Source: Lentihominibacter faecis (lineage in GTDB: Bacteria > Bacillota > Clostridia > Peptostreptococcales > Anaerovoracaceae). From it: a stretch of DNA of 14,094 nucleotides. Every line of letters starts with the position of its first letter. Position 1 is the first letter of the stretch. Below the pieces are notes generated by a model. It was given only the letters and a program-made list of their open reading frames with translations, did not search any database and was not told where the DNA came from. Made by a program: the position numbers and the translations under genes. Location: NCBI RefSeq assembly GCF_014306095.1, contig NZ_JACRWC010000041.1:1-14094 (forward strand), in the 5' to 3' direction. Below are positions 1-6,050 of the stretch, piece by piece.

Positions 1-24
1 GCATACAAACTGTGGGAGGAGGAC

Positions 25-53
25 TTGACTATGGCAAACGGAAATGCGATAAT
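25..53 (+). promoter_or_regulatory. Candidate sigma-A promoter for the surface-protein gene
   Basis: TTGACT (25-30) and GATAAT (48-53) are separated by exactly 17 bases, each one mismatch from the housekeeping consensus. Transcription would begin near base 60 and leave a leader of about 245 nucleotides before the ATG at 306. No better promoter is visible closer to the gene. This is inferred from sequence only. Confidence 0.45.
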
Positions 54-69
54 CATTGTCAGCTCGGCT

Positions 70-94
70 CGGCAGGAGCATAGTGCCGTTTTTT
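70..94 (+). terminator. Weak terminator-like hairpin in the leader
   Basis: CGGCA (70-74) pairs with TGCCG (84-88) around a 9-base loop and is followed directly by six T residues (89-94). The stem is only 5 bp, so termination would be weak. It lies just after the predicted start of the transcript from the 25-53 promoter, so it could be an attenuator, the end of an upstream transcript, or chance. Confidence 0.3.
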
Positions 95-305
95 CAGCGT
101 GTCAAGTCTTATTTCATACAATTTATAACGAATCGGTTGCCGGAGACAGGGCGCATTATGCCTTGGCTTCGGCTTTTTGCGTTTGCCGGAAGGATGGTGA
201 TTTGATATTGAAATCCTAACTACCACCCGTAAACACATCTTTTCTCGGTATGTCGGCTGCCGAAGAAAGAAACAAGCAGACAATTAGAAAAATGGAGGAA
301 CTGTT

Positions 306-1922
306 ATGAAGAAAAAACTGTGGACAATCCTAATCAGCATTGTAATGGTAGCTGGACTCCTGCCTGTCACAGCACTGGCAGCGGAACCCACGGCCTACGA
401 CATCTGGGTAGACGGCGTACAGGTCACGTCTGAGAATAAGGATAATCTTTGCAGCGGAACAGTAAGCTATGACCCGACCACTCACACCTTGTCTTTGAAC
501 AATGCTACCCTTGACAGCGACACCATGTTAGACTACGGTATTAAAACGACTATCCCCAGTACGTTGAAGATACGGTTGACCGGGACAAATAGTATTACCC
601 GAACTGATACCGGCGGAGGAGTGGGAATATACCTCAATTACAGCAATTCTGTCGAGATTACCGGCGACGGAACACTGGTGATCAACGTTATCGGGAAAAA
701 CTACGATGGAATTAGTACAGGGGCTGACGTCAAGATTTCCGATAAAGCAAGGGTCATAATAAACTCTAAAGGTGGATTGGGCATAGCCGGAAGAATGGTC
801 GAAATTGACGGGGCAACAGTGGATTCCACCGGCTTGTATGCCGGAATCGATGCCCATAGGCTGAAGATTGTAAACGGCGCCGATGTTACGCTTAAGGCGA
901 CTCAGGACGGACGCAACGGAGCATATATCTGGAAAGATCAAGATGGAAACGGCGGCGATATTGAACTTGCTGCATCTAAAGTTAAAGCAACAAGCTATTA
1001 TCCCGCTTTGTATGCTGCAGGTGATCTGACGGTTAACGGCGGCGAGGTAAACTGTACCTCTACTGCGGACGGTGCAATATGGGTAAAAGGCAATATTCTG
1101 ATCAAAGGAGGCGCCAAAGTAACCACTGACGGTAAATACCCGATGGGCGGTAACGGATCTTTCACCGTAGAAGAAGCAGAGGTTGATGCAAAGAATACGA
1201 ATGAGAATAATATCCCTGCAATTTTCGATGAATGTGTGCCTGTGATTGCCGATGGCTATCACCTGAACTATGCAAAAGCTGTAGACTCGGAAGGAACAGA
1301 AATTGACCTGCTTTCCAGCGGTACTCAGTACTTTGCGCTTTATAAAAATGTTCATTTTATCACAAAGGCTGTCTATCCGGTTTCTTTCGTTGTAACGCCA
1401 GACGGTCTGACCAATGTTGTTGTTAAAGTAAATGGTCAGGAGGTTACCGGCCCTGTCAGTTTGGAAGCAGGAACTTACCCTGTTGAGGTAACAGCTGATA
1501 ACTGCAAAGCGTACAGCGGCAATATAACGATTACGGCTGATACGGCAACGCACACGCAGACGATTGCAATGACTTATTTACCTGCGGACTACACTAAGGT
1601 CGACGAAGCCATTGCCAAAGCAAATGCCCTGAACAAGGACGAGTACAAAGACTTCTCTGCTGTGGAAACCGCTGTCAAAGCCGTTGTCCGTGGTAAAAAT
1701 ATTACCGAGCAATCCGAAGTGGATAAGATGGCAAAGGATATCGAGGATGCGATTGCAGCTCTTGAGAAAAAGCCAGCCAGCACCAAACCGGAAACATCCG
1801 ATAAGAGTTCGCAGACCGGCGATACAAGCAATCTTGCTTTGTGGATTGCCCTGCTGTTTGTCAGCGGCGGTGCAGCCATTGGCACAACGGTTGTCAGCAG
1901 AAAGAAAAAGTACAGCAAATAA
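306..1922 (+). CDS. Secreted beta-helix-like surface protein with FIVAR domain and degenerate sorting signal
   Basis: The 538-residue protein is probably exported and held at the cell envelope as an adhesin-like or carbohydrate-interacting protein; no enzymatic motif is visible. The start ATG has GGAGG at 294-298. Residues 1-25 form a signal peptide (KKK, hydrophobic core, cleavage near ALA-AEP). The start of the mature part (YDIWVDGVQVTS...) resembles a segment common at the front of clostridial surface proteins. About 60-310 carry short repeated beta-strand/turn units rich in G, N, D and T, as in right-handed beta-helices. A PEGA- or Ig-like beta domain follows at about 357-425, then a helical FIVAR-type module at about 426-488. 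The C-terminus has SSQTGD (Q503 T504 G505), a hydrophobic segment and RKKKYSK, the layout of a sortase signal but without the L and P of LPxTG. The gene stands alone, with its own terminator. Architecture is fairly certain, ligand unknown. Confidence 0.85.
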   Translation: MKKKLWTILISIVMVAGLLPVTALAAEPTAYDIWVDGVQVTSENKDNLCSGTVSYDPTTHTLSLNNATLDSDTMLDYGIKTTIPSTLKIRLTGTNSITRTDTGGGVGIYLNYSNSVEITGDGTLVINVIGKNYDGISTGADVKISDKARVIINSKGGLGIAGRMVEIDGATVDSTGLYAGIDAHRLKIVNGADVTLKATQDGRNGAYIWKDQDGNGGDIELAASKVKATSYYPALYAAGDLTVNGGEVNCTSTADGAIWVKGNILIKGGAKVTTDGKYPMGGNGSFTVEEAEVDAKNTNENNIPAIFDECVPVIADGYHLNYAKAVDSEGTEIDLLSSGTQYFALYKNVHFITKAVYPVSFVVTPDGLTNVVVKVNGQEVTGPVSLEAGTYPVEVTADNCKAYSGNITITADTATHTQTIAMTYLPADYTKVDEAIAKANALNKDEYKDFSAVETAVKAVVRGKNITEQSEVDKMAKDIEDAIAALEKKPASTKPETSDKSSQTGDTSNLALWIALLFVSGGAAIGTTVVSRKKKYSK

Positions 1923-2029
1923 TTGAATAGCGTACCCTTGCTCAATCTTCCGAGCAAGACAAAAGCGTCGTAGCAATACGGACTAATCAAAGTTTCTTGA
2001 GGTCTGAAAAAAAGAATAACAAAACACAG

Positions 2030-2062
2030 CTGGAGATTCGATATTCGAATCTCCAGTTTTTT
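2030..2062 (+). terminator. Rho-independent terminator of the surface-protein gene
   Basis: A perfect 11-bp stem (2030-2040 with 2046-2056), a 5-base loop and six T residues (2057-2062) end the transcript of the gene that stops at 1922, about 108 bases downstream of the stop codon. On the minus strand the stem is not directly followed by a T tract, so it works mainly for the plus strand. Confidence 0.9.
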
Positions 2063-2192
2063 CGCTGAGAGAACAGAAAGCGATTCCTGAGATGGAGTCC
2101 GTCAGCATTCATCCTAACTCGCACCAGATATATCACTGGGCATGACTCCTTTAGAATACAGGCGCTGCCTGCAAATCAAATCCGCATAAAAA
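2063..2192. other. Intergenic sequence between converging transcripts
   Basis: Part of the 317-base gap between the surface-protein gene and serA. Beyond the two terminators I see no gene, promoter or RNA. Two short inverted repeats (GGAGTC near 2095 with GACTCC near 2145; CAGGC/GCCTG at 2159-2171) are present but have no T tract and no obvious role. Confidence 0.5.
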
Positions 2193-2224
2193 TATCTCCA
2201 ACCATACAACTACGGCTGGAGATA
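2193..2224 (-). terminator. Rho-independent terminator of serA
   Basis: An 8-bp stem (TATCTCCA at 2193-2200 with TGGAGATA at 2217-2224), extended by two G-C pairs after one mismatch, is followed on the minus strand by a run of five T residues (2186-2190 as A on plus). It lies 16 bases beyond the serA stop codon. An A/T-rich flank on the other side may let it also act on leftover plus-strand transcription. Confidence 0.85.
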
Positions 2225-2239
2225 GAAAAATTTTATTTT

Positions 2240-3370
2240 TTATTTCAAAATCCGTACGCGGATGATGCCTTCTCCTTCTAAAGCAGCAGCATCTACATCG
2301 CCGGAAGTTTCAGCAAGCGTGTAAGCGTAGTCGCCTCTCGTCTTGTTGATCACATCGCCGTCTGCGATAGCGGCAACCTTTTCCAGAGCACCGGCGTCAG
2401 CCTTGGAGATGACTGCGATCCTGGTTCCCTTCTTAGGTCCCAGCGTGCAGGCCGGCATGTTTACAGAATTCACGATATTGCCGTTTTCCAGGTAATCCAT
2501 GATCTCATCAGCCGCCATAACAGCACAGTTGTCTTCTGCTTCTGCAGAGGATGCGCCAAGATGCGGAGTAGCGATCACGCCTTCTTTGCCGATAACTGCA
2601 TCGTTAGGGAAGTCTGTTACATACTTCTTTACCTTGCCGCTTTCGAGGGCAGCCAGCATATCAGTATCATTAACCAGTTTGTCTCTGGCGAAGTTTAAGA
2701 ATACAACGCCGTCCTTCATCTGAGCGATGGCTTCTGCATCGATCATACCTTTCGTATCGTCCATTACAGGAACGTGGATGGATATGTAATCGCACTGCGG
2801 ATACAGATCCTTCAAAGCATCCACGATATCGATGGTGTTGGACAGGGAATGCGCAGCTTTAACGGACAGGAACGGATCATATCCGATGACTTTCATGCCA
2901 AGAGTTTCTGCAGCGTTGGCTACAAGAACGCCGATGGCACCCAGGCCGATCACCCCTAAAGTCTTGCCTTTGATTTCTGTTCCGGCAAACTGACCCTTGC
3001 CTTTTTCTACTGCTTTGCCGACACCTTCTGTTCCGGTCAGGGTGGAAGCCCATGCCAGACCAGCAGGAACGTTTCTTGCCGCCAGCAGCATGCCGGTCAG
3101 GCACAGTTCCTTTACTGCGTTGGCGTTAGCACCCGGAGCATTGAATACCACGATCCCCTGTTCTGCACATTTGTCCAGCGGAATGTTGTTTACACCAGCT
3201 CCGGCTCTTCCTACTGCCAGCAGATTGTCAGAAAGCTCCATCTCGTGCATGTCGTAGCTTCTGAGAATAATACCGTTTGCTTCTGCGATGTCTTCTACGA
3301 CTGTATAGTCGTCTGTCAGACGTGCCAGACCAACCGGTGAGATTTTGTTAAGTGTTCCAATTTTGTACAT
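2240..3370 (-). CDS. serA: D-3-phosphoglycerate dehydrogenase
   Basis: It catalyses the NAD-dependent oxidation of 3-phosphoglycerate to 3-phosphohydroxypyruvate, first step of the phosphorylated serine pathway, in the cytosol. The 376-residue product is the short SerA form: N-terminal substrate domain, Rossmann nucleotide-binding domain with GLGAIG (142-147) and acidic D165 preferring NAD, then a shortened ACT-like tail (about 316-376). R229 (NFARD) and H270 (TPHLGAS) match catalytic Arg and His of the 2-hydroxyacid dehydrogenase family. The position of catalytic Glu is D257 in TDFPND; from memory this TDFPN variant recurs in Firmicutes and Bacteroidetes SerA-like proteins. The start is fixed by AGAGGTGA at 3377-3384 (plus coordinates). 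Transcription diverges from serC, whose product uses the SerA product, which strongly supports the assignment. Confidence 0.92.
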   Translation of the reverse strand: MYKIGTLNKISPVGLARLTDDYTVVEDIAEANGIILRSYDMHEMELSDNLLAVGRAGAGVNNIPLDKCAEQGIVVFNAPGANANAVKELCLTGMLLAARNVPAGLAWASTLTGTEGVGKAVEKGKGQFAGTEIKGKTLGVIGLGAIGVLVANAAETLGMKVIGYDPFLSVKAAHSLSNTIDIVDALKDLYPQCDYISIHVPVMDDTKGMIDAEAIAQMKDGVVFLNFARDKLVNDTDMLAALESGKVKKYVTDFPNDAVIGKEGVIATPHLGASSAEAEDNCAVMAADEIMDYLENGNIVNSVNMPACTLGPKKGTRIAVISKADAGALEKVAAIADGDVINKTRGDYAYTLAETSGDVDAAALEGEGIIRVRILK

Positions 3371-3403
3371 ATCTGTTCACCTCTCGACTTGGAATTATAA
3401 AGT

Positions 3404-3428
3404 AAAAACCGTGTTCCGAAGAACACAT
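3404..3428 (-). promoter_or_regulatory. UUCG-loop hairpin plus T tract in the serA leader (possible attenuator)
   Basis: Read on the minus strand, GTGTTC and GAACAC form a 6-bp stem around a TTCG tetraloop closed by C-G (plus 3411-3426), followed by GG and five T residues (3408-3404). It lies between the predicted serA promoter and its ribosome binding site. The layout suggests a weak leader terminator or an mRNA-stabilising hairpin. A short ORF without a ribosome binding site starts at 3428 and runs through the hairpin. Confidence 0.4.
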
Positions 3429-3451
3429 TTGAAAAACTTAATTTACTGAAT

Positions 3452-3480
3452 AGTATACCACTTTACGCCAGTTGGGTAAA
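3452..3480 (-). promoter_or_regulatory. Candidate serA promoter
   Basis: On the minus strand TTTACC (plus 3475-3480) and TATACT (plus 3452-3457) are 17 bases apart. The transcript would start near 3445 and give a leader of about 75 nucleotides. The promoter occupies the same DNA as the serC promoter in mirror image. Confidence 0.6.
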
Positions 3481-3488
3481 GTGGTATA
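3454..3488. repeat. Large inverted repeat, probable operator shared by serA and serC
   Basis: Two perfect 13-base arms, TATACCACTTTAC (3454-3466) and GTAAAGTGGTATA (3476-3488), flank a 9-base centre that is itself nearly symmetrical (CCA-GT-TGG). The repeat covers most of both divergent promoters. It is too early in either transcript to be a terminator and has no T tract, so a protein-binding site for a dimeric regulator is more likely. The regulator is not in the window. Confidence 0.6.
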
Positions 3489-3490
3489 AT
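3462..3490 (+). promoter_or_regulatory. Promoter of the serC-dacF-uvrC operon
   Basis: TTTACG (3462-3467), a 17-base spacer and a perfect TATAAT (3485-3490). Transcription would begin near 3497, leaving a leader of about 70 nucleotides before the serC start at 3568. Confidence 0.65.
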
Positions 3491-3503
3491 GGATTCCATT
3501 ATA
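3485..3503. repeat. Second inverted repeat over the serC -10 and start site
   Basis: TATAATGG (3485-3492) and CCATTATA (3496-3503) are perfect 8-base arms around ATT. It shares the TATA with the larger repeat to its left, so the two form a chain of palindromes across the promoter. It could be a second operator or a hairpin at the 5' end of the mRNA. Confidence 0.45.
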
Positions 3504-3567
3504 AAGGTTTTTTACTTATCAGCTTATACTCAAGAAAATGATGAATTAAAATATGGAGGTGACCTAA

Positions 3568-4656
3568 TTGAGTAACGAAAGAGCTTATAATTTCTCGGCA
3601 GGTCCATCGATGCTGCCGTTACCGGTGATCGAAGATGTAGCTGCTAATCTGGCAAACTATAAAGGATGCGGGGAATCCGTAATGGAAATGAGCCACAGAT
3701 CCGCTGAATTCAAGGCGATTCTGGCCGATGCAGAACAGAACTTGCGTGACATCATGAATATCCCTGACAATTACAAGGTAATGTTTATCCAGGGAGGCGG
3801 TACACTGCAGTTTGCCATGGTTCCGCTGAACCTGCTGCGCAAGTCCGGCAAGGCTGACTATGTCATCACAGGAACATGGGCCAAGAAAGCTGCCAAGGAA
3901 GCAGAAAAATTCGGCGATATCAAGATCGTAGCATCTTCTGAAGATTCTACTTTCTCCTATATTCCGAAGGTGAACAGAGAAGATTTCCGTCCGGATGCTG
4001 ATTATGTACATATCACACTGAACAATACGATCTACGGAACACACTATCCGTATATCCCGGACACAGGAGATATCCCGCTTGTAGCAGATATGTCCTCCTG
4101 CATTCTGTCTGAAGAGATCGATGTAACGAAATTCGGGCTGATCTATGCAGGCGTGCAGAAAAACGTGGCGCCTTCCGGTATCGCTGTTGCGATCATGAGA
4201 GAAGATCTCATCGGTTTTGCCAAGGAGAACGTACCGACTTATCTGGACTACAAGATCCATGCAGATAACGGATCCACATATAATACACCGAACTGCTTTT
4301 CCATCTATGTAGCAGGTGAAGTGTTCAAGTATATCAAGGACATGGGAGGCGTACCGGCAATGCATAAGCTGGACGTAGAGAAGGCTGATAAGCTTTACGA
4401 TTATATCGATGCGAGCAGCCTGTACAACTGCCCTGTAAACAAGGAAGACAGATCGCTGATGAACGTAGTGTTCGTAACAGGGAATCCGGATCTGGATAAG
4501 AAATTCGTTGCGGAAGCCAAGGCTGCTAATCTGCACAACCTGGGCGGACACAGATCCATCGGAGGAATGCGTGCCAGCATTTACAACGCAATGCCGATGG
4601 AAGGTGTTGACGCACTGATCGATTTCATGAAGAAATTCGAGGAGGAAAATAAATAG
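3568..4656 (+). CDS. serC: Phosphoserine aminotransferase
   Basis: A PLP enzyme that converts 3-phosphohydroxypyruvate and glutamate to O-phosphoserine and 2-oxoglutarate, second step of serine synthesis (also active in pyridoxal-phosphate synthesis in some bacteria). The 362-residue length is normal for the family. Family motifs are the N-terminal YNFSAGPSMLP, R44 in MSHRS for substrate binding, GGGTLQF (77-83) at the phosphate-binding loop, the PLP lysine K198 in AGVQKN, and GGHRS (327-330) and GGMRAS (332-337) near the C-terminus. The start codon is TTG: GGAGGTGA at 3555-3562 is 5 bases upstream, the only nearby ATG (3553) overlaps that site, and the resulting MSNERAYNFSAG fits the family. 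It heads an operon with the carboxypeptidase gene, whose GTG overlaps the serC stop by one base. Confidence 0.95.
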   Translation: MSNERAYNFSAGPSMLPLPVIEDVAANLANYKGCGESVMEMSHRSAEFKAILADAEQNLRDIMNIPDNYKVMFIQGGGTLQFAMVPLNLLRKSGKADYVITGTWAKKAAKEAEKFGDIKIVASSEDSTFSYIPKVNREDFRPDADYVHITLNNTIYGTHYPYIPDTGDIPLVADMSSCILSEEIDVTKFGLIYAGVQKNVAPSGIAVAIMREDLIGFAKENVPTYLDYKIHADNGSTYNTPNCFSIYVAGEVFKYIKDMGGVPAMHKLDVEKADKLYDYIDASSLYNCPVNKEDRSLMNVVFVTGNPDLDKKFVAEAKAANLHNLGGHRSIGGMRASIYNAMPMEGVDALIDFMKKFEEENK

Positions 4657-6050
4657 TGAAAGCTTTCTCCAAGAAAAGCAGCTATCTATTAATAATCATG
4701 ATGATCGCGGCACTGCTCCTGACGGGAACAGTGCCGTCTTTTGCTGCAAAGAACAAGAAAACCTATACGACTCCGGAAGGCACTGTGTATCCGCTGGAGA
4801 AAACGACGATCCTGGAAGGCATCCCGGAGGTAAAGGGAACCAGTGCTATTATGATCGACGGGGGAAGCGGCAAGATCCTTTATGAAAAGAATGCAGAAGA
4901 ACCAAGGGATCCGGCCAGCATCACCAAGATCATCACCTGCCTTCTGACCCTGGAAAACATGGATCTGAATGATGAGGTGACGATCACCCATGATCCTGTG
5001 ACGACGGGACAGAATATTGCGCTTAAAAAGGGAGAAACATTAAAGGTAAAGGATCTGCTTCATGCGCTCATGCTACACTCTTCTAATGATGCTGCCGAGG
5101 TGCTTGCTATTGCAGTAGGCGGGGATTTCGATACCTTTGCAGAAATGATGAACGAGCGAGCAAAGGAGTGCGGAGCAAAAAATACCACATTCCACAATCC
5201 TAATGGCTTGAATCCGGATGGACAGGAGCACAACTGGACGACAGCGTATGATATTTCCATGATGGCGCGGGAAGCTATGAAAAATCCAACCTTCCGCAAG
5301 CTGGTGACGACGACACATTACAAGATCCCGGCAACGAATCTGTCGAAAGAAAGAAAACTGAAGACGACCAATCCATGCCTTGGCGTATACGACGGCATTA
5401 CCGGAGTGAAAACCGGGACCAGCAAGACGGCAGGCTTCTGCTTTTGCGGCAGCGCGAAACGAGGCAATACGGAACTGATCGCTGTTTCACTGAATTCCGG
5501 AGAAGATCAGCGCTTTACAGATGTGACCAAACTGCTGGATTACGGCTTTGCCAACTACCGTACATACACGGCAAAAAAAGGTGGAAAGGCTTTAGAAGAA
5601 GTGAAAGTTAGGCGTGGTGATCTGCACTCGGTTGAAGCAGGTCTGACACAGGATCTGGATCTGACCCTGGCTAAAAAAGACAAGGGCGAGGGCATTACAA
5701 CAGAAGTCAAACTGTCAGAGGAGAAGCTGACGACACCTGTCAAAAAAGGCGTACAGGTGGGAACGGTGACCGCCTATGATAAAAATCACAAAAAGCTTGC
5801 TGAAGCGAAGCTTGTCACCCTGGAAACTGCAAAGAAAGGCGAGATCCTCTCTTATATCGGTATCGCTGACGAGGATCGTGGCGTTTTCCTGGTGGGACTG
5901 CTGATCGCAGCCGTCTTAGTGATCCTGATACTTTTGATCCTCAGGCGGATGCGGCGAAAAAAACGGGCTCGCAGAAAGGCACAGCGTAACAGAGCCATCA
6001 GAAGAAGAGCTCGGGAACGGGAGAAAGACCCGTTTAATCGCAATGTTTGA
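4656..6050 (+). CDS. dacF: D-alanyl-D-alanine carboxypeptidase (PBP5/DacF type)
   Basis: A serine peptidase (family S11) that removes the terminal D-alanine from peptidoglycan stem peptides outside the membrane. Residues 1-30 are a signal peptide. The penicillin-binding motifs are all present: SITK with nucleophile S88 and K91, SSN at 142-144, and KTG at 252-254. The catalytic domain spans about 45-300 and a PBP5-type C-terminal beta domain about 305-400. Unlike E. coli PBP5, which ends in an amphipathic helix, this one has a true membrane segment (about 409-429) and a cytosolic tail of 35 residues crowded with Arg and Lys. The start is GTG, sharing one base with the serC stop (TAGTG), with GAGGAGG at 4639-4645; translational coupling is likely. 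The gene symbol is by similarity; the exact paralogue (dacA, dacB or dacF) is uncertain. Confidence 0.9.
   Translation: MKAFSKKSSYLLIIMMIAALLLTGTVPSFAAKNKKTYTTPEGTVYPLEKTTILEGIPEVKGTSAIMIDGGSGKILYEKNAEEPRDPASITKIITCLLTLENMDLNDEVTITHDPVTTGQNIALKKGETLKVKDLLHALMLHSSNDAAEVLAIAVGGDFDTFAEMMNERAKECGAKNTTFHNPNGLNPDGQEHNWTTAYDISMMAREAMKNPTFRKLVTTTHYKIPATNLSKERKLKTTNPCLGVYDGITGVKTGTSKTAGFCFCGSAKRGNTELIAVSLNSGEDQRFTDVTKLLDYGFANYRTYTAKKGGKALEEVKVRRGDLHSVEAGLTQDLDLTLAKKDKGEGITTEVKLSEEKLTTPVKKGVQVGTVTAYDKNHKKLAEAKLVTLETAKKGEILSYIGIADEDRGVFLVGLLIAAVLVILILLILRRMRRKKRARRKAQRNRAIRRRAREREKDPFNRNV

Larger units (their letters stand above)
1..305. other. Left-edge region and leader of the surface-protein gene
   Basis: I recognise no gene in this stretch. 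Plus-strand frame 1 is open from the first base to a stop at 217-219, with an ATG at 31 preceded by a purine-rich GGAGGAGG at 15-22. It could be a small ORF of 63 codons or the end of a gene cut by the window edge. The translation resembles nothing I know, and its codons overlap a good promoter-like sequence, so I do not call it as a CDS. The rest, about 220-293, looks like untranslated leader for the gene starting at 306. Confidence 0.4.

Noticed and set aside
25..219. Small ORF of about 64 codons at the left edge
   Set aside because: No recognisable family, its TTG and ATG overlap a promoter-like sequence, and the frame is open from base 1, so it may be a chance ORF or a cut gene end. Described in the left-edge entry only.
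528..1553. Long minus-strand ORF of 341 codons inside the surface-protein gene
   Set aside because: It lies wholly within a gene with a signal peptide, domains and its own ribosome binding site; the translation is low-complexity and unrecognisable, a shadow frame.
1937..1958. CTTGCTC/GAGCAAG hairpin after the surface-protein gene
   Set aside because: No T tract on either strand, and a much stronger terminator follows at 2030-2062.
3619..4551. Minus-strand ORF of 310 codons across serC
   Set aside because: Antisense shadow of serC, which has intact catalytic motifs.
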